Shown here piece after piece: positions 1 through 11,218 of a stretch of 64,000 nucleotides of DNA. Below the pieces are notes generated by a model that did not search any database, had not been told where the DNA came from, and saw only the letters and a program-made list of their open reading frames with translations. How positions within the stretch are numbered: position 1 is the stretch's first letter; each line of letters begins with the position of its first letter. The translations under genes were made by a program, and so were the position numbers. The stretch is from Spinellus fusiger (Eukaryota > Mucoromycota > Mucoromycetes > Mucorales > Phycomycetaceae): positions 248,001 to 312,000 of the forward strand of contig JALLLS010000035.1 of the NCBI GenBank assembly GCA_025094145.1, given 5' to 3'.

Positions 1-325
1 TTCTATAATAAATATTTTTTAAACATTGTTATGCTGCAAATACTGTGGGCTTAAGGATAACAAATTATGTTAAGAAAAGAATATCAGTGACTGAGTCGTA
101 ATTTTGGGGTGATTCTTGTTCTATTTCTTGTCTTTACAGCCAATTCTATACTTTTTAATTGCAAAGTCAGTAGCTATTGCTTAAACAGGCAAGTAGAATT
201 TGAAATTGTCTATTTAGACATCGAAAAAGCATTTTCAAACACATTAGCCAATCATAAGAATAATGCGATTTTATTCTCAGTATATTTCCTTATATATCCC
301 AAACATCTCCTGGTGTGTACATAGC
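1..325 (+). repeat. Dispersed repeat R, copy 1 (window edge)
   Basis: A non-coding stretch that recurs in the window. Bases 1-130 match the reverse complement of about 45628-45742 closely. Bases 150-325 match 38585-38692 joined to 39087-39160. Its last part, from a CCAAT-like core (agccaatcataa) to a terminal tctcctggtgtgta, also matches 51640-51785, and the terminal motif alone recurs near 46800 and 49265. No open frame is convincing. It could be a MITE, a SINE-like element or the end of a larger element. The left end is cut by the window. Confidence 0.7.
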
Positions 326-455
326 AGATCCAGTCATAGAAATTGACTTGAAGGGGGGAAAAAAAAAAATAAAGATGGGGGGAGAAGGAGTATCGCTGTC
401 ACTATATAAAATTCATGGTGAGGATTGAAGGGTCCATGCAGGTCTTTTGCTTCCA

Positions 456-2421
456 ATGCGTGTGTGTTACTATGAATTATTGGGGGTAGAAAGAAAGGCG
501 ACGGACGACGAGTTGAAAAAGGCCTATCGAAAGCAAGCTCTTGTTTGGCATCCTGGTAATGAAGAGAAAGAGAAAGAGAACAAATGGGTGTGACTGTTTC
601 TTACTTGCACCAGATAAGAACTATGACCGAGTGGCAGAAGCAACAGAGCGGTTTGCTCTTATTAGAGAGGCCTATGAGGTGCTATCGGATGCACAAGAGA
701 GAGCATGGTAGTCTATTTTATAGCCTATGTGTTGATAGGTGGATAAAGGCACTGATCTACCAACGGAACTCCTTTGCTTAGGTACGATGGTCACAGAGAG
801 GCTATTTTACAGGGCAAAGATCATAAAAAGGACACAAGTGCAGGCATTACAGCAGAGGTTGTGCTGGGCTACTTTAGTGTATCTCGGTTCCAAGGATTCC
901 AAGACACTGACACTGTACGGTCTGCTTTTTATAGAGACAGAACAAGATATTCATCTATTCCCACTGTTACTAGGGATTCTATGCTGTGTATCGGAAGCTA
1001 TTTCAGAAGATCGTGTCGGAAGAAGACGAGGCCTTTGATGACTATGAGCAAGGAGAGATGGAGGAAGGAGTCAAGGAGCGTGTGGAGTATCCTTCTTTTG
1101 GTGATTCACAAACACCCTTTGCTGACCAGGATGGCTACCGAGGCTATGGTGGGTATGTAAGAGACTTCTATGGTGCATGGGGGAACTTTGGCTCTGTCAA
1201 GTCATTCTATTGGATGGACAAGTGGCGGTTACCAGACGCACCCAATCGAATGGTAAGACGGGCCATGGAGAAGGAGAATAAAAAGGCAAGAGACACGGCT
1301 AGAAGAGAATACAACGATACCGTCAAAGTAAGTCTGTTCCTTTTCTCTCTCTTTTATTTTTGGAGGAGATCATAGCTAATGGGGTGTGGATAGAATCTTG
1401 TGGCTTTTATAAGAAAGAGAGATCCTCGTTTCAAGGCATACCAAGAAGAGCAGAAGCTAAAGGAAAAGGCAGCAGCAGCAGAACAAAAGGCACGCGTGCA
1501 GAAGGAGAAACAGGCCCTTATGGCGCAAGCAGCTGTGTATCAGGAGCAGGAGTGGGCTAAGGTGGACACCACAATGGAGGAAGAGGAGGAAGAGGAGGAG
1601 GAAGAGGAGGGAGACAGCAAATTCTACTGCGTTGTGTGTGATAAGTTCTATAAGAGTGAGCAGTGCTACATTAGCCATGAGAGTAGCCGAAAACACATCC
1701 GACTGGCACAGGCATTAAAAGAAGAGATGTTGGCAGAGGAAGAGATGTTGGCAGAGGAAGAGGTGTTGGCAGAGGAAGAAGAGGAAGAAGAGGAAGAGAT
1801 CATCTCCTACACTAATAACAAAAAGAAGAATAAAAAGAAGAATAAAAAGGCACCTCGGTGGGGGTTCCCTGAAGAAGAAGCAGAAGCAGAAGCAGAAGCA
1901 ACAGCAGCAGAAGCAACAGCAGAAGCAGAAGCAGACATGGACCAAGTGACTGCTCTTGCTACTGCTCTTGCATTAGATCAATCAGAGAGAAGAGGAAGAA
2001 GAAGAAGAAAACAAAAAGACAGTCCACAAGGTAGGTGTAGGCTGTCTCATCCTACAATTCATGCAGTGAAGCTTTATCCAAGACAGAGAATGAGGAAGGA
2101 GTGACTGCTGGGACTGCTTTATTAGCCATTCCAGAAGATGCAGCAAGAGAGAAGGAAAAGAGAGAGCTAAGAAAAGAAAAGAAGAAATTAAAGGAAGAAG
2201 CCACTGTTAAGGTAAGGGGTCTGTTTATAAAGGGGTTGTAAGGTTGAATATAGCTTTCTTTCTTTTTTCCTTTCTTTTTTCCTTTTTTTTCTCCATAGCA
2301 ACACGCCTGCAATGTCTGTAGTGATAGTTACGACACTAGAAACCAACTCTTTGCTCATATCAAAGACACTGGTCATGCTCAGGCACAGTCTGCACGTGAA
2401 TCAAAGGCCAGGCGTAGATAA
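456..2421 (+). CDS. JJJ1: JJJ1/DNAJC21-type J-domain protein of ribosome biogenesis
   Basis: Co-chaperone that, by family knowledge, stimulates Hsp70 on pre-60S particles and helps recycle export factors such as Arx1. Seven exons can be spliced in phase: 456-555, 614-707, 782-914, 974-1327, 1394-2030, 2087-2211, 2299-2421, giving 521 aa. The J domain is at the N-terminus, with HPD at residues 32-34 (an intron splits the Asp codon). The JJJ1-specific motif KRDPRFKAY lies near residue 235. A U1-like zinc finger (C306, C309, H322, H328) follows an acidic Glu run, and a second C2H2 finger (C485, C488, H501, H507) ends the protein, as in the family. Between them are low-complexity Glu/Ala/Lys tracts. 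ALG13 starts 62 bp downstream on the same strand. The intron before 2087 has a nearer AG that would introduce a stop, so the second AG was chosen. Confidence 0.93.
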
Positions 2422-2483
2422 TAGAGCCAATAAAATCCATCCTCCCCTTCTATAGACACCGGGAGACTTCTCTCTTTCTTCTT

Positions 2484-3158
2484 ATGTCTGTCTTTGTGAC
2501 GGTTGGATCCACTGGATTTGATGCTCTTGTTCAAGCCACCACATGTACTTCCTTCCTATCGCACCTTCTCTCCCAAGGCTACACTCAGCTTGTAGTGCAG
2601 TATGGAGCATCTGCCTCCATCTATGCACAGGCCATAAACACACCTGTCCATGGCATCAATGTCCGAGGATACACCTATGCATCCTGTATTGAGAAGGATA
2701 TGAGGGAGGCTGATCTTATTATATGCCATGCAGGCAAGTGACAGCTCAATAGAAAGAAAGAAGAACAAGTCCATTGAATTCAGTGGTCCTTTTTTCTTTT
2801 TTTTTCTTTTCTTTACTTTTCCATCTGTAGGCTCAGGAACACTCCTACAGGCTCTTCGACTCAATAAGCAGGTCGTTTCTGTAGTGAATCCTCATCTTAT
2901 GGACAACCACCAGTATGAATTAGCCAATGCCCTTGAAGAGAAAGGCTACAGTGTGTGTGCAGATACAAGGCAAGCAAATGACATGGCTAGGAAGAGAGTT
3001 CTCTGCTTTGACTAACACGGGGAGGTGGGGGTGGAAATGACAGTCACCTTATCAGTGCTCTCCAAGGCCTAGGAAAGAAAAGCCAAGTATCTTTCCCAAG
3101 CCAAGACACACACCTGTTTAGCACACTACTGGATGAACATATGGGATTTATAGGATAA
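2484..3158 (+). CDS. ALG13: ALG13, UDP-GlcNAc transferase catalytic subunit
   Basis: Catalytic partner of Alg14. The complex adds the second GlcNAc to dolichol-PP-GlcNAc on the cytosolic face of the ER (established for the family). Exons 2484-2733, 2831-2969 and 3044-3158 give 167 aa. The N-terminal FVTVGSTGFDAL motif, the HAGSGTLLQAL donor-binding motif (spanning the first splice junction) and the C-terminal LLDEHMGFI typical of fungal Alg13 are all visible. Both introns must use GC donors (AG^GCAAGT at 2734 and AG^GCAAGC at 2970) to keep the family sequence in frame; reading through exon 2 stops at 3015 and loses the conserved C-terminus. The gene is convergent with mL40 across about 195 bp. 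Confidence 0.93.
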
Positions 3159-3353
3159 GGGAGGGCATCTTCTCTTCAATCCCACAGTGTTGTTGTTGCA
3201 GCGGGTGTTGTTGTTCTCTGGTCTGCTTACTTGTATTTCTACTGAAGAACCAAAAACATACAATACACATGAAAGAAAAGAAAAGAAAACTATGCTTTGT
3301 TTTTTTTGTTTGTTTTTGTTTGTTTGTTTTTTAATTGGGAATTCCGTAGTGTT

Positions 3354-3797
3354 CTAGGCAGTAGAAGTATGAGCCTTGTAGGCATAGTCCCAACCATTTG
3401 TAGAGGGTGTTTCTGAGGGTATCTTTGCCTGCTTGGGATAAGTGGTGTGTCTACTTTTGACAAGGGCTCCCTTGAACAGGCGGTCACTTGTGTTTTCCAG
3501 TTCTGTCATGGCGTGGTGCATGGCTCTGAATTGACGCTCAAGACTCTGCTGTTTCTGCTCTCTCTTGCGCATAGTGTGGAGCTTCCATGCTCTCTCAATA
3601 GTCTCATGCTGCTCTAGTGCTTCTCCTTCAAGGGGAATGGTGGTGGTGCGGGGAGTTGTCTCGAACAAGACACGGCGAATCACTTCCAGACGCTGGTCTC
3701 CATGGGAGGGTGTGGCTGCAGGTGTGCTTGTGTGGCGTACCTGTCCTGAAAGAGGTTTGTGTGCAAGAACAGAAGAGCGACGGATAGCTGCCAACAT
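3354..3797 (-). CDS. MRPL40: Mitochondrial large-subunit ribosomal protein mL40
   Basis: Single-exon gene of 147 aa. The N-terminus (MLAAIRRSSVLAH...) is basic, Ser-rich and free of acids over the first 20 residues, as expected for a mitochondrial import signal. The core reads RLEVIRRVLFE, then ETIERAWKLH, then a Glu/Arg/Gln helix and DRLFKGAL, the pattern of the mL40 family (yeast Mrpl28, human MRPL40). Length fits the family. It should act in the mitoribosome large subunit. The assignment rests on motif order only, so another small mitoribosomal protein remains possible. It is convergent with ALG13 and tandem to the next gene on the same strand. Confidence 0.72.
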   Translation of the reverse strand: MLAAIRRSSVLAHKPLSGQVRHTSTPAATPSHGDQRLEVIRRVLFETTPRTTTIPLEGEALEQHETIERAWKLHTMRKREQKQQSLERQFRAMHHAMTELENTSDRLFKGALVKSRHTTYPKQAKIPSETPSTNGWDYAYKAHTSTA

Positions 3798-4082
3798 TGT
3801 TCTTTTGTAAAGAGAGAGAGAGGAAACTGGAAAATATTTTCATGGTGCTTCTCACTAAAAACCTCTCTCTTTGCCTCCAAGCTCAATACAAGCCACTTGG
3901 ACTCCGCTTGAAGTGAAGTGGAGTGAAGGAGAGAGCATACCCCCTTTATACCAACAACAGTTGCAAAAGAGAAAGAGGAAAAGAATAAATATTAAGGCAA
4001 AATAGATATTATGGCAAGACATTGCATAGTGTATAAAATAAAAGAAGAGTTCTAGAGCTAATGCTATAGCTAATGGTATGGT

Positions 4083-5728
4083 CTATACATTAGTATCAGA
4101 CGGCCTGTCTGGATGTGGTGGTGGTGGTGGTGGTGGTGGTGCTATGAGTGGTACTTCAAAGGGCACTGTGTGTTGTAATAAACTGCTCTCTGATCTTCTG
4201 TCAGGAAGAGGCGTCTCTGGACTGGGTGGGGGATAGGTAGGAGGGTGCTGGGCAAGGTAGGAGATGTCTTCCATCTCATATCTATCGACTAGATATGGGT
4301 AGTGTGTGCCATCATCACAGTAATCTGGCGGTGTGTCTATGTCTGTCTCCCTTTCACTAGGATGGATCTCAGGACCCATGGCAAGCACAACATCGTCACT
4401 TGTTGAACCGTACAAGGGAAGAGCATCTCCAAGGCCTTGGTCTAATTCCAATTCATGATTGACATAGAGCACCTCAATGATGACAGTAACATTCCATCGT
4501 GTGGTCTTTTCTGAGAAGCACAAATCATCCACATTGTCTTCTTCCTTTAGTCTTCTTGATCTCCATCGTAATCTTCTTGTTCTATCACAGGCAGATATCT
4601 CTCCCAAACATATTCGAAGGCACTCATGAAACTAATCAATGATGGGAGTATAAGTATGCATACACTACACTACACTACACTACACTACACTGTATTCATT
4701 TCACTTGCATGGGTCATTCTTTCAAAGTACATTCTACGCTCTCTTGATATGCCTATACCAATAATCACCGGTCCTATCAAAAGGAGAAGAGGATACCAGA
4801 GAGGCAGACTCAGTGTGTGGGCAATCACTGCAAAGATCGCAGCAGCAACAATAAAGAGAGCAGAGGTCGTAACAAGTATGGCATTGTAATAGGAACGAGG
4901 GTATTCTTTTGCTACAAGAGCCTCCACTGTATGCATATGGGTTTTGAAGTCCTCCTCGGTTATCTGCCCGTTCTCCTGTTATTAGCAAATCCAGGGCATA
5001 GAGTGACTGTGCTTACATAAGGCTCGAGCATACTGTAGTAGTGATATTGGCCGTAAATAAACTTGGTGGCCTTCCAACGACCAGTAGCAATGAGAAACAG
5101 CCCCAGAGCCATGGTATCTATTCTGTGAAGTAACGACAATAAAGAGTATATCTAGAAATCCCGCTCTGGATAAATAAGTAGGTCGCGTAACTATGGTTTA
5201 CTACTTGCCTAAATAGGAAATATAGAGATAAGGCCGGCTCAGAAGAGTACCCCACCTTGAAGAAATCGTCAGGCAGTGGAGCTATCTTGTGATGAGCAAT
5301 GAGACTTTTCTTATTAGGACATAACAAGAGCGGGTTTTCTTTAATAATTCAATGTATTGTCATGGTGACCTATGGATTGGTGTGTTTCTTTTCTATCTTT
5401 TTCTTTTTGTCTTTATCATTTCAGTGGTAAAACAATAACAAAGAAAAAGGCATTGGGGATACTACAAATACTCTTTCTCCTTCTCTCTCCTTCTCTCTTC
5501 GCCAAGTGAATGACAGTTTAGACTCATTGGGTACAGTCCTACCCTTGTGTGTCTCTTTCTGAGTGTAGCCTATTGGCATCGGTAAAGACAGTTGTTGCGC
5601 GATCGTACCTAAAGCCAAGCCTTCTCCACTGTACGCTATTTCTTCTTGGTCTGAATGTCACCTGGTAGAGTACGGAGAATTCTGTGCATTACCAAGGAAT
5701 AGGACTGAGATTGATTCAGTATGGACAT
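4083..5728 (-). CDS. Unknown multi-exon membrane protein with Pro-rich tail
   Basis: Not recognised. Six exons join in phase: 5728-5662, 5608-5543, 5338-5251, 5122-5017, 4975-4709 and 4631-4083, giving 380 aa. Two strong membrane segments are at about residues 140-162 and 168-186 (ALFIVAAAIFAVIAHTL; LLLLIGPVIIGIGIS), with a short hydrophobic stretch near 79-88. After the second segment comes a basic cytosolic-looking region (RTRRLRWRSRRL), then a Trp-containing RWNVTVIIEVLY segment. The C-terminus is acidic and then Pro-rich, ending in eight prolines encoded by a GGT repeat. Intron 4 is only 41 nt. The last intron could start at a GC donor (4708) or a GT a few codons later; both keep frame and the intron holds a TACAC pentanucleotide repeat. 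The third exon's acceptor (AAAG at 5339) is the weakest join. Confidence 0.62.
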
Positions 5729-7365
5729 GTAATAATGTGTCTTTTATTAGATCAAAACTACGCATTATCAAGACTTAAAGCTACAAATAAACAAATAGTA
5801 TATTTATACTTTCTTTACTATCAGAAAGAGATCACGCATAGGCGATTGTTACTCATTCTATAGTAGGTTAAACTATTTCTTTTTATTCTTCTCAATAGCT
5901 TATAAGAATAAGAATCTATGAAATACTATCTTTTTGTAGTCTGGAACTATACTTGTTAAACACAATAAGGTAATGAACAGAATAGCTTATAGGTAGTGGA
6001 TAAACACTAACCAATGTAAATTACTCTAATTTTGTTAATAAGATAAATAGACTACATTAAAACTAGGATGATACTAGCGAGTCCAATAAAAGGCATTGGC
6101 TTACTTTCATAGGATTCTATTGGTGAAATTTGAAAGAAATATTCGTCATCACCTCTTGGCTGCCATTTATTGATGATTGAACACAAAATATCTCTCTCTG
6201 TTTATGTCATGTAAACCATTGGAGCACGAATATTAGAATTCAACTGCTCACAAGTGATTTGTCAACTTGTACATTTTCATTTGATTCTCTGTGTCTATAA
6301 TGTACTGAAATTAGCCTAGTTCGTCAAAAAGACAGAGAAATGGAGAGAATGAGAAAGGAATAAAATCATGGGATTTTTACTGGTGCATCCTAGTAGTACC
6401 TAGAGTGGCATGCCTTCATATTAGCTACAGTGTACATGAACAAAGAAAAAGAAAGAAAGAAAGAAAGAAAGAAAAAAGTAGTGGATCTTGAGACCACAGC
6501 AGTAAAACTACAAGAATAGGACATGTTATCAATGTCGGCATAAATAATCTAGAGCTTATAATCTATTGAATTGTCGTGTTTGGAGTTTTTAAGTCAAAGG
6601 TATACGGAACAGTAGAACGTGTAGTTAAACTCTCTTGTTTATTGAATAGAATTGTTAAGTCTTTTTATACTTTTCTAATGGTATAGATTCAGGGGTATTC
6701 TATCAAGAATACTGTGAACTATCAACATCTCTTGATATTCAATAGAGTCCTCTTCTTAGTTTAGTAATAAATGAGTTCTGATTCTCAAGAGAGTGATCCT
6801 TCCAAACATGGCAAAAGGTATTCACGACAGAATACTGGAGAACTATACATTTATATAAAAAAAAATTATTGAATCCAATAAATACTTTAATATCGGCAGA
6901 AGAATCTATAAAGAATGTAATGTAATGAAAATAAAGGTATACTTCACCAAAAAAGTAAAATATATTATAGGTTAGAAAGTAGAATGAATACTATTGTTGA
7001 ACAATAAATAAGCTTATTACTATCACTATTCAATACTTATTGCCTCAATTTGGTGAAATCTAAGAGCAATGAGTTTGCCTCTTGTAGAGAACAATTACAA
7101 AGACAACAGAAACCCTTCTCTGTTTGACTATGCCCATGATTATGCATTTTATATTTAATTTACAAGCAACACAAGAGAGGCAGTGGGTGCACTTGTGTCA
7201 TCCTTGTGTACATTTTAGCTCTGGGGAAGATGGTATTTCCCAGGGTAGTCACTTACAATCCAGTAACATCTTCAACTGATTTTGGTTACTAAACTCACCC
7301 TAACCCTCTTTGCCGTTGAATAATACATAACACCATTCTTTAATTTAGCAAATAGAAAAGTAGTA
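5729..7365. other. Gene-poor spacer
   Basis: No coding region is supported on either strand. It is AT-rich with frequent stops and holds one AAAG microsatellite at about 6448-6475. It may include the promoter of the minus-strand membrane protein gene at its left edge. Confidence 0.6.
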
Positions 7366-8619
7366 CAGTGGAGGTCAAAATAATAAGGATAACTTTTCAT
7401 TATCCGGTTTGCTTCTGTAATAGGAAATACTTATTGCTTTTAATAAAAAAATACATTAAACACACACAGTAGAAACTTAAAAATTGGATGAGGTATAGAG
7501 AAGGTCAACAGGATAATAAATACAAGTTTATTGGGTGGAAACCCTTAATATTTAGTGTTTCCATCCTTGGCCTCAATGACGGCCTTGCATCTCCGCCCCA
7601 TGCTGGCAATGAGGTTGTTGGTAACTTCTTTGGAGATCTTGTCCCATTCTTGGACCAAGAGAGCCTTTAGATCCTGGAGGTTGCTTGCTGGGGTCATCCT
7701 TCCATTTTCTAGTCTCCTTACTAGTATGGCAACTGACATTGTCCTCTTGAAGAACATAGCCTACCAGTGGATTCAGTGCCAAAAGATGAGCCAGGTCGGG
7801 GCAATAGACCTCTTCTAAAATACCAGTGTATTTGGCACTATTGATGGATCCCACCACCACAGCAAGTCTACCAACACCTTCACCAGAAAATAGAACCCTA
7901 TGTCATCACCCCACCACCACCAGAATTCATCATTGGATAAATGTTCTTGAGCAGAACACTCTCATTCTTCTTGCGCACCACTCTGTTAAGGTGACTGTCG
8001 CTCATCAGCTGGAATTTGGACTCATCGGACCAGATAATCGCCTTATAGTCTTTTTCAGTTCAGTTCAGTGAGCCTTAGCCTAAGCAAGCCTCAACCTTTT
8101 GTTTATATTAAGAGAAGTCTTTTTGATAACATTGTAAGAAGATAGGCTAATCTTCTTTATCATTTTTTGGAAGGTCGTCATGGACACTTGGGTGGTTATT
8201 CCCTTGTACAACTCCTTCATGCTCTGAAAAGAGTCCCTTGAAACCTCGCGAGAGACTTCCTTCTCGTCCCTCTTCGTCAAGATAGGTTTGCTACCAGAGC
8301 TCTTCCCTGATTCGAAACAGTCAGTCTCCCTATATCTCTTCATGATAAGGCTGACAGCGCAATGACTGACACCAAACATGGCTACACTATCCACCTGTCT
8401 GGTGCCATTTACGGTGGCCTCCTGAACAATGAGTTGACGAGTAAAGTCATCAATATTCTTCTTGTTTCCAATAGGCTTGGTGGATTGTTCGATGGTGTTA
8501 GACATAATAAATTTTATAACAGAAAAAGAAGAAATAAGTAATAAGTAAAGAAAACACTTTTTTTTAGTAAATTAAAGATAGGAAAATGATAATATTTATA
8601 TTATTTTCACTAGACCCTG
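7366..8619 (-). mobile_element. Tc1/mariner-like element, family A, with TA target sites
   Basis: The left end begins cagtggaggtcaaaataat just after TA (7364-7365). The right end, read in reverse, begins caggg and shares the aaaataata core before TA (8620-8621). Length of about 1.25 kb suits a Tc1-like element. It carries a decayed transposase on the minus strand. The two TIRs have diverged, so it is old. Confidence 0.82.
7545..8505 (-). pseudogene. Tc1-like transposase, family A, broken
   Basis: The intact N-terminal part (8505-8080, 141 aa) has a helix-turn-helix DNA-binding region (RQLIVQEATVNGTRQVDSVA then SHCAVSLIMKRY). Downstream, a frame with the DDE-type IIWSDESKFQ motif and a C-terminal frame with EWDKISKEV are still readable, but they are separated by stops and frameshifts. 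The protein would cut and paste the element by binding its TIRs; no intact product is expected. Confidence 0.8.
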
Positions 8620-8621
8620 TA

Positions 8622-10019
8622 TTCACAACAATAGTTATGAGTCAGTACGATAAAACGAAAAACAAAAATGAGTAATTTTCTTAACTTGATAGGGCTCTTC
8701 TTTTTATTATTATTATTAATTGAAGCATTCTGTCTTTGTGAGCTAAGTATTTCATCCTGTTGAATAATATTATACTATTGAATATAATAAATAAATCTTT
8801 CATAGACAGATAATACACAATCAAAAATCATTTTCACAGAAGGTATATCTTAAATTTAACCAAGCTAAAGACATAATGTCTAGTTACAAATAGAACATAC
8901 AAGGAGAAACTAAAAAAATCTCATAAAGAATTAAACTACAAATCAATAAATACATACACTTAAGCTATAAGCAGCTTGCTTATCCTTGTTGGATTCACAG
9001 CAGTTAACTTATTGGAAATCTATGGACAAGATACAAGTCATTTAATAGCACAGTATTAAAATATTCAACTGCCAATAAAGATTAAGGTTTCTCGATCTGT
9101 CATACAAGTAATGTGTGTGACATGGAACCCAACCACCGAATAGAGTTGGGTATAATTTTATCCTTAACAAAAGAAGCACATATAAGACATTACAATCCCC
9201 AACACTTTGTTGTTTAAAGAAACAGCTTTGTTATTCTTTTTATTTTCAGTTATTTGATTGAAGGAAAGAAAAAAGAAACTAGGATCTTGAGGACGGGAAC
9301 GCGTAGGATACGATATATTGCGTAGCTACGAACTTAATGTCCGCTTGTACATTTCCGATATTGTTCACATAATGAAGATTTTAATTGTGCAGGTACGGAA
9401 ATGGAATATAAATCATCCTTATTTTTTTCTCAAATTGTGGGATACTAGAAGAAGAAAAACAATTAACATACCATACAGAATTGTAGGAGTTTAAGAAAGG
9501 TCTCCGTCACTAGAAAATGAAAAATTTTACAAGGTATTGATACTGCTATTCTGAATACATTAAATTTCTTAAAGAATCTCTGAAGAGTTTGATATAAATA
9601 TGTTTCTATATATTAATTTGATATAATATCCACACACATTAGAGATTTGTTAAACGGTCATTATGCGATACTAAGGTTATTTTTCTATAAAGAATTGTGG
9701 ATGCTATAACAAAATATGAGATACTTACACATATTTAACACTCCTTATTTGTGACAATATTTATGTTTATTTTTTCAACAAAAGAAACATCTAATGAGTA
9801 TAATAAATCTATTAAGAATATAACTTGTTGAATTTTATATATATAATTCTTAGTAAATAGTATCAACTATGATTGAAATAATAATAGTATTAAAAACTTA
9901 AGTAATGAAGTATCAAAACCTTGTGATTTTAAGGATGTTCAATTAGTTTTTATCTATTAACTGTTAAATATTTTTGTACGACTATCGATTGTATCAACCA
10001 TGAACTAGTATCTTCACCT
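8622..10019. other. Gene-poor AT-rich spacer
   Basis: No supported gene or RNA on either strand. There are short ATT runs near 8705 and nothing else distinctive. Confidence 0.6.
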
Positions 10020-10600
10020 AATGCTGGCAATGAGAAAATCTGTCACTTAAGATATTTCTCTCGATTTCAGCATTAGGGCAGTGTTAGATTACTCAGTGGC
10101 AGAATAATAATAATTCTTCTTTCTGAGGGACCCTTTTCCTACACGCCAAAACGCACTCAATTAGATTTAAATCCGGACTTTTGGATGGTGGACTAGTCAT
10201 GGTTTCAACATGACTCTTTGTCTTCACAATCGAATCCTATTTATTTATGACATTTGGCACCGTCTTCTTACATGTAATAAATACCTTTATACTTGAAGAA
10301 GAAAATCAATATATAATTACAACATGTCTTTATACTTTTAATGTTCTTTTCAAAGTCCATACTGTTGTTCATCATGCACAGACTCCCACTATCTTCATCA
10401 CTAAAACAACCCCATACTATACCAATAGTACTAAAGACTTTTACGAGGATCAGATGCTTTGGGAAAGGTCCTGCATTTTCTTCTTTGTGGCATATAACTA
10501 CTAACCATCCGTCTAGATCTTGATTTATTCGACCCCAAGATAAAGCACCATGACTCATGAAATGGTTCAATAAGCTTATAGGCCTATTCCTATTTTACCT
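10020..10600 (-). pseudogene. Decayed Tc1-like transposase fragment
   Basis: On the minus strand a frame near 10165 reads SPDLNLIEC, the hallmark of the third catalytic block of Tc1-like DDE transposases. The 10570-10268 frame has SHGALSWGRI and VWGCFSDEDSG, matching the mid-domain pattern. Frames are out of register and no TIRs are recognisable. It resembles family A (7366-8619), sharing the atgctggcaatgag block at its low-coordinate end. Confidence 0.65.
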
Positions 10601-10813
10601 TCATATGTTTCTTTGACTAATAGATTTCTCCTTAAGAACCACCAAACGAAAGCTATTTTTTTTTTAAAATAAAAATAAAAAATAACTTCAAAAGTCATCT
10701 CATTTTTATTGCAAAAGCCTTGTCTGCCGTGCTTTCACAGAAAAAACACTGATATAGAAGGATCTATGCTGGATCTGAAGAATGATCACTCGAGTGTTTT
10801 TTTCTCGCTAAGC

Positions 10814-11218
10814 CTACATCTCTTTGAATAGAATATTGGTGCCTGTGAAATAACTTGTTTCACACAAGTGCTTTATATACTTAATATCAGTAAAGAGATC
10901 TTGGTTGGAAATAAATGCAACACCAGTTGTTGTCTTATTGTTTATAACAAACTTGTGCACAATGACGAAGTAAGTCTCGAGGCTGACAGATTTCATATCC
11001 ATGAATGGCATCTTTTCAAGTATCAAAGTGTTGGTCCATAAAGTAAACACTAGAAAATCACAATAAGAATCAAATGCAAGTGTGCATAAACATTTATTAA
11101 ATTGAAAAAACAGCTTAAAAGTTGAATCGTAGAAATATTTCATCACCTCAGTAGGTTGGGTTATGGGACCTTTCCAATCTATTTTAAACAGATTATCACA
11201 CTCATATTCTCGGATCAT
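10814..11218 (-). CDS. Hypothetical ORF, 134 aa
   Basis: Not recognised. It is the longest uninterrupted minus-strand frame in this spacer and starts with ATG at 11218. Composition is ordinary (Phe, Thr, Lys rich), with no signal peptide and no clear membrane segment. No splice partners were found that extend it. It may be a fragment of a decayed repeated gene; its position beside a transposase relic points the same way. Confidence 0.3.
   Translation of the reverse strand: MIREYECDNLFKIDWKGPITQPTEVMKYFYDSTFKLFFQFNKCLCTLAFDSYCDFLVFTLWTNTLILEKMPFMDMKSVSLETYFVIVHKFVINNKTTTGVAFISNQDLFTDIKYIKHLCETSYFTGTNILFKEM

Noticed and set aside
1457..1945. Cys/Phe/Leu-rich minus-strand frames opposite JJJ1
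   Set aside because: They are shadows of Glu/Ala/Lys low-complexity codons of JJJ1 on the other strand.
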